From assembly GCF_004565465.1 (NCBI RefSeq), contig NZ_SRHY01000030.1, positions 1-40,613 of the forward strand: DNA of 40,613 bases. Reading direction: 5' to 3'. Under the pieces are notes generated by a model that saw nothing but the letters and a program-made list of their open reading frames with translations, did no database searches and was not told where the DNA came from. This document shows, piece after piece, positions 16,254-25,265 of this stretch (the stretch's first letter is position 1; each line of letters opens with the position of its first letter). Source of the DNA: Lentibacillus salicampi (GTDB taxonomy: Bacteria; Bacillota; Bacilli; Bacillales; Amphibacillaceae). The translations under genes and the position numbers were made by a program.

Positions 16254-17777
16254 TCACCGTGTTGCCAGAAGCGTACGATATACATTCGTAATGCCGGCAC
16301 TGATATCAGAAGCTATTAAGTCATAAACGGAATGGACTTCTTCAGTGAGCCATTCAGCAGCCTTTCCATGCACGAAACAGGCATTGCCTAGCGCTTCAGT
16401 AACAGTCTGCCGCTGCATAATCATGGCCAAAATGATCCCGGATAATACATCCCCGCTGCCGCCTTTCGCAAGCCCCTGATTCCCGGCGGTGCTGACGGTC
16501 TGTGCGCCTTCCGGGGTCGTAATGATTGTAAACGTCCCTTTAAGAATGACATATACCTGATATTTTTCCGCAAACATTTTGGTATAGGCAAAAGGAGACT
16601 GTAACAGCTCAGGAACTGACACATCCAACAGCATCGCCATCTCCCCCGGGTGTGGTGTCAGGACAACTGGACCTGTCCGATGGTTAAGACGGTTCAAAAG
16701 CGAACGCACATGATACAGGCCATCCGCATCCACAATCAGCGGTCCCTCCGCTTCTACTGCCTGTTGCACCAGTCCGGCTGCTTCTTGATGACGACCCAGT
16801 CCCATACCAATTACAGCTGCATCATATTGGTCAAAAGGTACGGCAGTCCTGGCGTTCAAAAAACCGTTCGTGTCATCCAACGTCAGATAGGTTGCTTCCA
16901 TACAGTTTGACGCAATTGTCGGGATCACACTTTTTGCTGTGGCAACTGTCATCAGACCGGCGCCTGTTCGCAAGGCAGCGACTGCGGACATCGCGATGGA
17001 ACCCGGCATTTCCGCACTGCCGCCGATAATCAGCCCACGGCCGTGGTTGCCTTTATGCGCGTTCGCTTTCCGTTCCGGCATCGTCTCTTTAAAATCTGCT
17101 TCCGTCCAGACCTTCCTCTGCGCCCGATTCTTCGTAACAGGCTTCGGGAGCCCGAATGAAACCGTCGTCCACTCGCCGTAATAAGGAAATGTCGATTCCA
17201 GAAACGCGCTCATTTTCGGGAACCCAGCGATAATTGTTTCGTTGGCTTGTACCGCTTGAAAGTCCCGCGCCCCCTCATTAGCAGGCAATCCTGATGGAAT
17301 GTCTGCCGAAATCACATGAGCTTCTGACTCATTAATGGTTGCGACAACCGTGCTGATCGGTTTACGGAGCATCCCTTTTGTCCCGATCCCCAACATGGCA
17401 TCGACAACGATATCCGCTTCCTTTACGATCCCCCCGATTTCGGAAGGTTGACACGTTACACGCACCTCCCCGCCGCATCGGATAAACAAATTTTTGTGAA
17501 AAAGGGCGTCACCGGCTATTTTATGATCCGGTACAACCTGAACAACGACTATATCGTACCCGTTGTTCAGCAATGTTCTGGCAATCACAAACCCATCGCC
17601 GCCGTTGTTTCCGCTCCCAGCCAAAAGCAGGATTTGGTCTGTATCATCAACGCTCGCTTCAATGCGTGCTGACATCGCCCTCCCTGCGTTTTCCATTAAC
17701 AGTCTGCCATCAATGCCTATTTGATGAATGGCCTCATGATCCATATCGTACATTTCTTCTGCGGTGACAATATGCAC
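16254..17777 (-). CDS. nnr: Bifunctional NAD(P)HX epimerase / ADP-dependent dehydratase
   Basis: A 507-aa fusion protein. The N-terminal YjeF domain (residues 1 to about 215) has the AGSGNNGGDGFVIAR motif and epimerises hydrated NAD(P)H. The C-terminal ribokinase-fold domain (about 225-500) has GAGLMTVAT, LTPHPGEMA and GGSGDVLSGII and dehydrates it with ADP. Start GTG 17777 follows AGGAGGG by about 7 nt; the longer reading frame upstream runs into acpS and is rejected. It lies 64 nt downstream of acpS and probably shares its transcript. Confidence 0.95.
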   Translation of the reverse strand: MHIVTAEEMYDMDHEAIHQIGIDGRLLMENAGRAMSARIEASVDDTDQILLLAGSGNNGGDGFVIARTLLNNGYDIVVVQVVPDHKIAGDALFHKNLFIRCGGEVRVTCQPSEIGGIVKEADIVVDAMLGIGTKGMLRKPISTVVATINESEAHVISADIPSGLPANEGARDFQAVQANETIIAGFPKMSAFLESTFPYYGEWTTVSFGLPKPVTKNRAQRKVWTEADFKETMPERKANAHKGNHGRGLIIGGSAEMPGSIAMSAVAALRTGAGLMTVATAKSVIPTIASNCMEATYLTLDDTNGFLNARTAVPFDQYDAAVIGMGLGRHQEAAGLVQQAVEAEGPLIVDADGLYHVRSLLNRLNHRTGPVVLTPHPGEMAMLLDVSVPELLQSPFAYTKMFAEKYQVYVILKGTFTIITTPEGAQTVSTAGNQGLAKGGSGDVLSGIILAMIMQRQTVTEALGNACFVHGKAAEWLTEEVHSVYDLIASDISAGITNVYRTLLATR

Positions 17778-17841
17778 ACTATTCCCTCCTGCCCGCACTA
17801 GAATATATGAGACAACCTTTCCGATTATGCAAAAGTACCCG

Positions 17842-18204
17842 TCAGTTCTTTTCCTCGATGACAACCTGTGCCACTGCGTACTCCCTGCTATGTGTGATGG
17901 ATATAAAAATGTTCCAGTCTTCATATCCGCAAACGTCCATCACAGGGGCGCCATACGTATCGGTTGTCACCTCGATATTTTTAAAGCTCAGTTTCCCAAT
18001 ACCGCGGCCGGCAGCCTTCGAAAATGCCTCTTTGGCAGCAAATCGCCCTGCAAGATATTCGGCCTGCCTCTGACTCGTTGTTAAAGCAGCAAACATTTTT
18101 TTCTCCGTATCGGTCAAAATCCGGTCAGCAAACCGGCTGTTTTGTTGTACATTATGTTGTATTCGATCCAGTTCAATTATGTCAACGCCAATACCTTTTA
18201 TCAT
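17842..18204 (-). CDS. acpS: Holo-[acyl-carrier-protein] synthase
   Basis: A 120-aa 4'-phosphopantetheinyl transferase that activates acyl carrier protein. AcpS motifs GIGVDIIELDRI at the N-terminus and FAAKEAFSKAAGRGIG in the middle are intact, including the magnesium-binding Asp and Glu. Start ATG 18204 (MIKGIGVD) is the family start and follows AAAGGA. A sigma-B-type promoter lies about 110 nt upstream. Confidence 0.96.
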   Translation of the reverse strand: MIKGIGVDIIELDRIQHNVQQNSRFADRILTDTEKKMFAALTTSQRQAEYLAGRFAAKEAFSKAAGRGIGKLSFKNIEVTTDTYGAPVMDVCGYEDWNIFISITHSREYAVAQVVIEEKN

Positions 18205-18310
18205 AAAAACGGTGTTCCTTTCTTTTGTGAACTGCATATCATTATGATTTACCAGCATATTCTAGTAAGATAATATTGGTCATACTATAGAATATAATAC
18301 TATCATTATA

Positions 18311-18336
18311 ATACCCCCGAGTCCCGTATATAAAAC
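18311..18336 (-). promoter_or_regulatory. Candidate sigma-B promoter upstream of acpS
   Basis: On the minus strand GTTTTA (18336-18331), 14 nt, then GGGTAT (18316-18311). This is 11 of 12 consensus positions with allowed spacing. It reads toward acpS and the genes behind it. Confidence 0.6.
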
Positions 18337-18385
18337 CGGATTCTTATAGGGCAATACATTTTTCAGTAAAGGAGGGAGAACTTCT

Positions 18386-19144
18386 ATGTTTGTACGAAAT
18401 GAACGCAGTATAAAAGAATTCATGCAATTATACCCGGCTGTCGCCTGGCTGATCATAATCCAGCTTGCGCTTTGGCTTTTGACCGGTTTTCTGCAGACCC
18501 CGATCGGCAACCTGATCAGAGATTGGGGAATGGGCATCAACTTTTCCATTAGTCAGGGAGAATACTGGCGATTAATCACATCCATTTTTCTTCATGCTGG
18601 CCTCATGCATGTCCTGTTCAATTCGTTTGCCCTCGCGTTGTTCGGACCCGCTCTGGAGCAGATGCTCGGTAAACTGAAATTCCTCGCCATCTATCTTGGC
18701 GCAGGGCTGATTGGCAACTTAGCGACCTTTCTGCTCGGGCCTCCGCTGTACTCCCATGTAGGTGCATCAGGGGCTATTTACGGGCTGTTCGGCCTTTATG
18801 TATTCATGGTTGCGTTTCGTAAACATTTAATTGACCAGTCAAGTGCCCAAATTGTCACCATCATTTTAGTCATCGGCCTGGTCATGACATTTTTACGCTC
18901 GGGTATTAACGTTTATGCCCATATATTCGGATTCATCGGCGGCTTTGCACTAGCTCCGCTCGTCTTAAATCATGTCCGTCCTTACAACCCATGGGCACGG
19001 CCGCAGCGTACAGATGACGGCTCCATCGGGTTTGACCCTAACCGTTGGCAGAAAAAGCAACGGAACAAAACGCTTTTCAAAAACGGGCTCTGGATCCTTC
19101 TAGGGATTCTTATCATACTCGGACTCTTCAGCAGAATATTTTAA
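18386..19144 (+). CDS. Rhomboid family intramembrane serine protease
   Basis: A 252-aa membrane protein with about six transmembrane segments. The rhomboid dyad is visible: Ser128 in VGASGAIYG and His179 in VYAHIFGFIGGF. The helix-2 motif is HAGLMHVLFNS (His75, Asn79). It probably cleaves membrane proteins within the bilayer. B. subtilis YdcA holds the same place next to acpS. It is divergent from acpS; the start follows GGAGGGAGAA. Confidence 0.94.
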   Translation: MFVRNERSIKEFMQLYPAVAWLIIIQLALWLLTGFLQTPIGNLIRDWGMGINFSISQGEYWRLITSIFLHAGLMHVLFNSFALALFGPALEQMLGKLKFLAIYLGAGLIGNLATFLLGPPLYSHVGASGAIYGLFGLYVFMVAFRKHLIDQSSAQIVTIILVIGLVMTFLRSGINVYAHIFGFIGGFALAPLVLNHVRPYNPWARPQRTDDGSIGFDPNRWQKKQRNKTLFKNGLWILLGILIILGLFSRIF

Positions 19145-19145
19145 A

Positions 19146-19260
19146 AGGGGCTGGGACAAAACTCAACTATTTAAACCAAAAACGATTGATCAATCGTTCT
19201 TAGTTTAAAGTTAGGATGTGCTAACCATCGCTCCGGAGAAATACTCCGCTATTTGAAGCG
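19146..19260. repeat. Truncated copy of the GGACAAAA palindromic repeat
   Basis: GGCTGGGACAAAA at the left, and GCTCCGGAGAAATACTCCGC near 19230-19250, match the left third of the element at 7311-7534. The right half is missing. Two bases separate it from the rhomboid stop codon. Confidence 0.5.
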
Positions 19261-19275
19261 CCTATCTCTATATAT

Positions 19276-19335
19276 AAAAATCCGAACAGATTATAAATTT
19301 CTCTAAAGAATTTTACATCATTGTTCGGATTTTTA
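19276..19335. terminator. Bidirectional intrinsic terminator
   Basis: A 13-bp stem AAAAATCCGAACA/TGTTCGGATTTTT surrounds a 33-nt loop. It lies between the convergent rhomboid and PH-domain genes and gives a T-run on both strands. Confidence 0.75.
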
Positions 19336-19341
19336 TATTCC

Positions 19342-20781
19342 CTACTGACTTCTATGCGAATACCAGTCCGATAGCTCGTCGGTATGTGATTCCTCAAGAT
19401 CCTTCATGGTAAAATGCGTCCCTGCTCCCATTGTTCCGACAATCGAAAGTCTCATCGTCTCAAGCCTTTGCAGTTTCTGCACTTTATGCTGTTTTTCCTC
19501 AAATGCCTGTATGCGTTTATGAAATATCATGATTGTATTTCGGCTAAAGAGACGATGCCGTATTGTTAACCGCCTCCCCTGCACACGAAAACCGCCGTCC
19601 TTATGCCGCAGCCAGCCAAGGAACACACTGCCTGCAAGTAGCACTAACGGGGCCCAGATAAATGATGGGAAGAAGATTCCTACTGCCACTGTCGCCAGCA
19701 GGAACAGTATGGAAGATCGCATGATGTAAAACTTCCGTGCCCGTTTTGGCAATGGCCTCAGTTCACGCTGCAACCCGGCATACGCTGGCAAAAATGTTTG
19801 CAGGAAGTCTTCCACTTCATCACGCTTCATAATCGGAAACAGAATCGATGAAAAGTCTTCCCCCTTACGCATGGATCCACCGGCAACCTCCGCATATACA
19901 GTGACGAAACCAAGCGGTTGCCGAATAATACTTTCCTGAATACCGACTGCCTGAATGCGTTTTAAAGGTATGGTTACTTGTTTTTTCTCAAGCAGACCAC
20001 GGGTAATAAACAATTCATGTTCATTACCGGTAATCGTAAAATTCCCGTACTTGATAATTGTGCCGGCTATGCCAAATAGCCACAACAGCAGCAAACCCAC
20101 TATCGTCATCACAGCGATAATGATTATACCAAGCCCAATGAGCCATTGCACAGAGCTCTCATAAAACTGCTCCGGAATAAACTGTTCCACCTGAGAAAAA
20201 GCAGTCGCCGCCAGGGCCATAATGACTCCAATACTGCCTGAAGTCGTTCCTGCTAAAAACAATCGTTTAAAACGAATAGTAGAAGATGGGTTTGACGTTT
20301 CTGCTGTTTCATCAGCGAACTCGTCATCCCCTGCGGATTCCAGGCTGCGCGATTTCAATTCCTGACGCAACGCTTCCCCTTCTGCCAATTTCACCGCACT
20401 GAGCGACGCTTCCGCATCTGTTCCGGACCCTGCCGTTTCAATCTGTACCTTCGTCAATTTAAAAATCCGGTGAATAACCCCCGATGTCAAGTCAATCGAT
20501 TGAATACGGTTCTTGGATATGTAACGTTTCTTCCGGATAAAAACCCCATATTCAATACGCAATTCATCATCCTCTACCCGATACGTGTAGCGATACCATG
20601 TCAGCACACTTGACGTAATAAAAATGACCACCAAACCTGCTAAAATCAGAATAAAATACAGCAATGATTCGTCTCTGAACGTAATAAACCCAAGAATAAT
20701 AGCAAATAGAAATTCGCGTATCGTTTTAATCAAATTAAAAATAATCGCTGCCGGGTGTAATCGTTTTGCTTCAGACATCAT
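19342..20781 (-). CDS. ydbT: PH-domain membrane protein, YdbT type
   Basis: About 479 aa with three YdbS-like bacterial PH domains (bPH_2; for example YRVEDDELRIEYGVFIRKKRYISKNRIQSIDLTSG and ITGNEHELFITRGLLEKKQVTIPLKRIQAVGIQ) between pairs of transmembrane helices. B. subtilis ydbS-ydbT form a pair implicated in resistance to bacteriocins. The start is ATG 20781 or 20778, 6 or 9 nt after GGGTGG and overlapping the ydbS 3' end; the longer frame lacks support. The biochemical role is unknown. Confidence 0.9.
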   Translation of the reverse strand: MMSEAKRLHPAAIIFNLIKTIREFLFAIILGFITFRDESLLYFILILAGLVVIFITSSVLTWYRYTYRVEDDELRIEYGVFIRKKRYISKNRIQSIDLTSGVIHRIFKLTKVQIETAGSGTDAEASLSAVKLAEGEALRQELKSRSLESAGDDEFADETAETSNPSSTIRFKRLFLAGTTSGSIGVIMALAATAFSQVEQFIPEQFYESSVQWLIGLGIIIIAVMTIVGLLLLWLFGIAGTIIKYGNFTITGNEHELFITRGLLEKKQVTIPLKRIQAVGIQESIIRQPLGFVTVYAEVAGGSMRKGEDFSSILFPIMKRDEVEDFLQTFLPAYAGLQRELRPLPKRARKFYIMRSSILFLLATVAVGIFFPSFIWAPLVLLAGSVFLGWLRHKDGGFRVQGRRLTIRHRLFSRNTIMIFHKRIQAFEEKQHKVQKLQRLETMRLSIVGTMGAGTHFTMKDLEESHTDELSDWYSHRSQ

Positions 20782-21250
20782 CTTCATCCACCCTTGCCAA
20801 AGCCGAGATTCTATCCCGCAGTTCCGATGCGTCTTCCTCAAGCAGCGCAGGAATCTCATGGGTTGTGGCTGCCGTTGAAATTTCCACACTTGCCAAGTTA
20901 TATTTCTTCAAAATCGGCCCCTGTTTTGTATCAACATGCTGCACACGGATCATCGGTACAAGTGTCCGCGAGACAATCAATATCCCATGTTGAATATAAA
21001 TCTCCTGTTCAAATACTTCATAACGCCATCGCCTCCAGCGCAGTTTCGGCAGTAAAAAGACAAAGAATAAAGTCGTCATTCCGCTGATTAAAACGGCTAC
21101 TGCACCAAACCAATAGGAAAATTCAAATATAAATGCTACTACAAAAAGAGCAATCGTTATGAGCCAGAGCATTCCTTCAGCGATTGCAGCCGAAATTTTC
21201 CACGCTTTGATGGCATCCGGCGCAATCCGGTTAATCGGTGGCTGTCGCAT
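20771..21250 (-). CDS. ydbS: PH-domain membrane protein, YdbS type
   Basis: A 159-aa protein with two transmembrane helices in the first 70 residues, followed by one bPH_2 domain (YEVFEQEIYIQHGILIVSRTLVPMIRVQHVDT). It overlaps ydbT, and the two products probably act together in the membrane. The 317 nt upstream (21251-21567) hold the cshA terminator and no gene. Confidence 0.9.
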   Translation of the reverse strand: MRQPPINRIAPDAIKAWKISAAIAEGMLWLITIALFVVAFIFEFSYWFGAVAVLISGMTTLFFVFLLPKLRWRRWRYEVFEQEIYIQHGILIVSRTLVPMIRVQHVDTKQGPILKKYNLASVEISTAATTHEIPALLEEDASELRDRISALARVDEDDV

Positions 21251-21475
21251 AATTTCACTTCCTTCATCACAATAGATTCGTCTATTACTTATACGGATTC
21301 ATACTACCAAAGTTTCGACATTTTTAACAGATAATGACCGCTGCAGAACTTTTACACCGCTTGCAAAGGATGATAGAGCATTGTGAACCCTTCTATCCGG
21401 CCTTTTGAGGTGTATTTACAGGATTTTTAGACACCGGGATTTTTCCGGACGTCGTGACAGATGTATAAAAACAAA

Positions 21476-21507
21476 ACAAAAAGACTCGGATTATCAACCA
21501 AGTCTTT
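21476..21507 (-). terminator. Intrinsic terminator after cshA
   Basis: On the minus strand AAGACTTGG pairs with CCGAGTCTT around an 8-nt loop, followed by TTTTTG. Confidence 0.8.
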
Positions 21508-21567
21508 CGATTTAAAACTATTTAGGTTTTCTTCCTAAACTGAACCCATTACTTTTTATAAGGCCCT

Positions 21568-23052
21568 TCAGCTGTTCGAGTTGTAGTTACGGCGCTTCTG
21601 GTAGTTTCCTTTACGATTATGTCCGCCCTGGTTGCGGCCTCCTTGCTTGCGTCCGCCTTGGCCGCGTTTTCCGTAATACTTCTTATTTTGCGGTCTGCCT
21701 TTATTGTTCTTGCCCCGCGTTGCTTTTTTCACGCTGATTGGCTGAACAGATGAAATGTTGACGGGGGCATTACGCCGCTCTTTCGTCATCATTTTAAGGG
21801 CAGCAGCCACAACCGTCATGGAGTCGTGCTCTTCAAGCAGCTCGCTGGCGGTTTCCTGATAGTCCTGCAAATCCTGCTGAGCAATCTTTTTCCGCAGTTT
21901 GTCCGCTGCTGCCTGCTGTTGGCCGCGTTTTGCTTCCTGATAAGTTGGAGGCGCCATCCGTTTCATTTTGCTCTTGGTCACTTTTTCAATCAAATTCAAA
22001 TGCGCGATTTCCCGTGGTGTGACAAATGAAATGGCTTCCCCGGTACGACCTGCTCGTCCGGTACGGCCAATCCGGTGCACGTAGCCTTCCGGGTCCTGTG
22101 GTATGTCAAAATTATACACATGAGTCACACCTGATATATCAAGTCCTCGTGCTGCTACATCTGTCGCTACTAGTACATCAACACGATTTTTTTTAAATTT
22201 GTTCAGAACTGACATCCGCTTCCCTTGTGTCAGATCACCATGAATGCCTTCTGCACGGAACCCGCGTGCCTGCAGCCCGTCGGTAATTTCATCCACCCGC
22301 TTTTTCGTCCGGCTGAAGACAATCGCAAGCTTCGGTGCATAATAATCCAGATGGTTGGTCAACGTATCAAATTTCTGTTTCTCGGGAATCTCGATAAAAT
22401 ACTGGTCGATGTTTTCAACCGTCATTTCTTTTGCTTTCACTTTGACTTCTTTCGGATCTTTCATCAGGTTCGTCGCAATACTCCGGATTTCTTTTGGCAC
22501 CGTTGCGGAAAATAGCAATGTCTGCCGTTCTGACGGAATGTTTTTCAATATATCACGAATGTCATCAATGAAACCCATATTCAGCATTTCATCGGCTTCG
22601 TCCAGAACGACTGTTTGGATGTCGCCTGTCCGGATGGTCTTGCGTCGCATGTGATCAAGCAGTCTTCCCGGTGTTGCGACGACAATGCTCGGGCCGTCTT
22701 TTAACGCACGTATTTGCCGCTCCATATGCTGCCCGCCATAAACTGAAATGGCACGTACACCTTTAATTTTACCAAGCCGATTCAGTTCCTCGGCTACTTG
22801 AATGGCCAATTCTCTTGTCGGCGCTACAACCAGCCCTTGAATTTTCCGTTGTTTCAGATCGATGTGTTCAATCATCGGGATTCCGAAAGCCGCAGTTTTT
22901 CCCGTTCCTGTCTGTGCTTGTCCAATCACGTCATTTCCTTGCATGGCAAGCGGGATTGTTTCCGCTTGAATAGGTGTTGATTCTTCAAAGCCCATTTTCT
23001 GTAAAGCTTTCATAATGGGATCTGAAATGTTTAGCTCATTGAATGTTGTCAC
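21568..23052 (-). CDS. cshA: DEAD-box RNA helicase CshA
   Basis: A 494-aa helicase, the same length as B. subtilis CshA (YdbR), a cold-adaptation and RNA-degradosome helicase. The Q motif (TPIQ, Gln29), Walker A AQTGTGKT (46-53), PTREL, DEAD (151-154), SAT (182-184) and [13 protein letters not shown] are intact. The C-terminal tail is rich in Gly, Arg, Asn and Lys, as expected for RNA binding. The start is GTG, about 12 nt after AAAGGAG. A terminator-like hairpin lies in the 5' leader. Confidence 0.97.
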   Translation of the reverse strand: MTTFNELNISDPIMKALQKMGFEESTPIQAETIPLAMQGNDVIGQAQTGTGKTAAFGIPMIEHIDLKQRKIQGLVVAPTRELAIQVAEELNRLGKIKGVRAISVYGGQHMERQIRALKDGPSIVVATPGRLLDHMRRKTIRTGDIQTVVLDEADEMLNMGFIDDIRDILKNIPSERQTLLFSATVPKEIRSIATNLMKDPKEVKVKAKEMTVENIDQYFIEIPEKQKFDTLTNHLDYYAPKLAIVFSRTKKRVDEITDGLQARGFRAEGIHGDLTQGKRMSVLNKFKKNRVDVLVATDVAARGLDISGVTHVYNFDIPQDPEGYVHRIGRTGRAGRTGEAISFVTPREIAHLNLIEKVTKSKMKRMAPPTYQEAKRGQQQAAADKLRKKIAQQDLQDYQETASELLEEHDSMTVVAAALKMMTKERRNAPVNISSVQPISVKKATRGKNNKGRPQNKKYYGKRGQGGRKQGGRNQGGHNRKGNYQKRRNYNSNS

Positions 23053-23107
23053 TGTATAACTCTTCTCCTTTTTTGTTTAAATATATGATTCAATTAATGA
23101 AGGCTGT

Positions 23108-23143
23108 AAAAAGAGGCTTTTCCCAGTCATGGAAAAAGGCCTC
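23108..23143 (-). terminator. Terminator-like hairpin in the cshA 5' leader
   Basis: On the minus strand GAGGCCTTTTTCC pairs with GGGAAAAGCCTC around a short loop, followed by TTTTTAC. No minus-strand gene lies upstream before the divergent EamA gene, so the structure is within the cshA leader, about 60-90 nt before the start codon. It is likely an attenuator; the role in cold control is inferred. Confidence 0.6.
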
Positions 23144-23292
23144 ATCCGCGAACGCTCATCCAAAAATAACAGTCATTTTATATTAACACAGTCACTCGGA
23201 TAATATCCACTACTTCCTATATGATTTTTTACGTGTGGCATGATAAACTATACAGGGTTCTATAAAGAAGCAATCAAACAAGGAGGTTATTT

Positions 23293-24198
23293 ATGCGAAT
23301 CCCTCCGTTTAATCCATACATAGCGATTGTCATTGGCGTTATCGCCGTGTCCACATCAGCCATTCTGGTTAAACTTGCGGATCAAGCCCCTGCAGCCATC
23401 ATTGCCAATTACCGTCTACTTCTTGCTGTTCTAATTATGGCACCATACGTCCTGCTGAAAAACCGGCACGAGTTTCGTTTGATTCAAAAAAATGATTGGA
23501 TCTTCTCTGCCCTTGCCGGTATTTTCCTGGCATTCCACTTTATTGTCTGGTTCGAATCCCTGAATTACACGTCCGTGGCTAGTTCCGTCGTGCTCGTCAC
23601 ACTGCAGCCGATATTCGCCTTTTTGGGGACTTATTTCTTTTTCAAAGAACGTTTTTCATACGGCGCCGTCATTAGTATGCTGATTGCCCTTTTGGGAAGT
23701 GTCATCATCAGCTGGGGCGACTTTCAGATTAGTGGCGTCGCACTGTTTGGCGACATTTTGGCACTCATCGGAGCGATGCTGGTAACAGCCTATTTCCTAA
23801 TGGGGCAGCAGGTCAGAAAGCGCCTGTCGCTAATGACGTATACATTCATCGCTTATGGCATCAGCTCCCTTACGCTCATCGTGTACAACCTGATTGCCGG
23901 TAATGCCTTTTTCGGGTATCCTGCCGATAATTGGCTTGTATTCCTGGCATTGGCGATTTTCCCGACTTTCTTCGGGCACACGTTATTCAATTGGGCACTG
24001 AAATGGCTGAGCACCGCAACCATCTCGATGGGGATCGTCTTTGAACCGGTCGGCGCTTCCATCCTGGCTTACTTCATATTGGGCGAAACGATTACGTGGT
24101 CACAGTGGCTGGGCGGAACAATCGTCCTGTTCGGGCTGTTTTTGTTCATCATGAGCACAACAAAGAAGCGCAAAGTCACTATCTCACAGCGCAAGTGA
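23293..24198 (+). CDS. EamA/DMT-family transporter
   Basis: A 301-aa membrane protein with ten predicted transmembrane helices in two EamA repeats (first repeat to about residue 140; second ending GETITWSQWLGGTIVLFGLFL). The family exports metabolites or amino acids; the substrate cannot be read from the sequence. The start follows AAGGAGG. It is divergent from cshA. Confidence 0.9.
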   Translation: MRIPPFNPYIAIVIGVIAVSTSAILVKLADQAPAAIIANYRLLLAVLIMAPYVLLKNRHEFRLIQKNDWIFSALAGIFLAFHFIVWFESLNYTSVASSVVLVTLQPIFAFLGTYFFFKERFSYGAVISMLIALLGSVIISWGDFQISGVALFGDILALIGAMLVTAYFLMGQQVRKRLSLMTYTFIAYGISSLTLIVYNLIAGNAFFGYPADNWLVFLALAIFPTFFGHTLFNWALKWLSTATISMGIVFEPVGASILAYFILGETITWSQWLGGTIVLFGLFLFIMSTTKKRKVTISQRK

Positions 24199-24314
24199 CA
24201 TCGGAGGCTCGACCGGACCGCGCTATGTTGAGCAAAAACGCCCGCCAGGTTGAGCTCTTGTTTGACGTTTTTGCCCAAAATTTTGGCGTTTTTACGCTTT
24301 ACGGCCCTAAAAAC

Positions 24315-24323
24315 TGATATAAT
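24315..24323 (+). promoter_or_regulatory. Extended -10 promoter of the degV-like gene
   Basis: CTGATATAAT contains the extended -10 TGN followed by the perfect TATAAT (24318-24323), 33 nt before the start codon. The -35 is poor. A short palindrome GCCCAAAATTTTGGC lies upstream at 24273-24287. Confidence 0.5.
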
Positions 24324-24355
24324 AAAGGCAATACAAAATCGAATTGGGTGAAATC

Positions 24356-25210
24356 ATGCATATACAATTAATGACCGACGGAGGGGCAGACGTTCCGAAG
24401 CGTTTGCACGATGCATTGGATATAAAGGTTGTACCACTCTATTTACATTTCGGGAATGAAGAATACAAAGCCGGTGTAACGATTGATCTCGAAACGTTCT
24501 ATCAAAAAATGGCCGAAGCCGATGAACTACCGCGCTCCTCAGCACCAAATCCGAATGACTTTTATGAAGCCTATAAGCAAGTCGATCCGGAAAAGCCGAT
24601 TATCATGCTGAGCTTATCAAAAGGCTTAAGCGTTACCTATGACAATGCCGTTCTGGGCAAGAATATGCTGCTTGAAGAAGAGCCAGATAGAAAAATCGAA
24701 GTCATCAACTCCAAAACTGCTTCATGCGGGCTTGCACTATTACTGCACGAAGCGAAAACAAAAATGGACGAAAATTATACGTATGAAAGCCTCGTTGACC
24801 ATTTGTATGAACGCATTGATCAAACGAATTCGCTGTTTGTCCTGAAAACACTGGAGAACCTGATACGTGGTGGACGACTTGATCGTGTGAAAGGCACCAT
24901 CGCCAAAACATTAAATATAAAACCACTCATGCGTGGTAGTGATGAAGGTACCATTGAAGTAACTGAAAAAGTGCGTGGGAATAAAAAATCGCTCAGACGA
25001 TTTGTTGAACAAATTGGTGAATACAGCAGGAACTTCGAGAATAAAGTCATTACCATGACACATTGTAATGCCGAAAACCGTGCCAAAAAAGTACTCGCGA
25101 GCATCAGAGATAAGTACCCGTTTAAAGATGCCTATTTGACGGATATGGGGCCGTTGATTGCCAATTATGCTGGAGAAGGCGGCCTGGTTATTTCGTTTTT
25201 CAAATCATAG
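24356..25210 (+). CDS. DegV family fatty-acid-binding protein
   Basis: A 284-aa protein of usual DegV length. It starts IQLMTDGGADVP, with the middle segment SSAPNPNDFYEAYK, the serine of which lies in the fatty-acid carboxylate site, and LENLIRGGRLDRVKG. DegV/FakB proteins present bound fatty acid to the FakA kinase. I prefer ATG 24356, preceded by GGGTGAAATC, to the TTG four codons upstream. Confidence 0.93.
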   Translation: MHIQLMTDGGADVPKRLHDALDIKVVPLYLHFGNEEYKAGVTIDLETFYQKMAEADELPRSSAPNPNDFYEAYKQVDPEKPIIMLSLSKGLSVTYDNAVLGKNMLLEEEPDRKIEVINSKTASCGLALLLHEAKTKMDENYTYESLVDHLYERIDQTNSLFVLKTLENLIRGGRLDRVKGTIAKTLNIKPLMRGSDEGTIEVTEKVRGNKKSLRRFVEQIGEYSRNFENKVITMTHCNAENRAKKVLASIRDKYPFKDAYLTDMGPLIANYAGEGGLVISFFKS

Positions 25211-25226
25211 AACTGCGCAGAAGATA

Positions 25227-25265
25227 AGAGGAGGATGCTCACGTGACCACGTCCTCCTCTTTTTC
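25227..25265 (+). terminator. Intrinsic terminator after the degV-like gene
   Basis: AGAGGAGGA (25227-25235) pairs with TCCTCCTCT (25252-25260), followed by five T's. The right arm also encodes the last residues of the convergent esterase gene, so the terminator is inside that gene. Confidence 0.8.

Noticed and set aside
17778..17924. 49-residue N-terminal extension of the NAD(P)HX repair enzyme
   Set aside because: It overlaps the acpS 3' end and has no family similarity. A GTG start with a strong Shine-Dalgarno lies at 17777.
24273..24287. Palindrome GCCCAAAATTTTGGC as a known repressor operator
   Set aside because: It is symmetrical, but I cannot match it to a named operator, and it lies upstream of a weak -35 region. 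Recorded only within the degV promoter entry.
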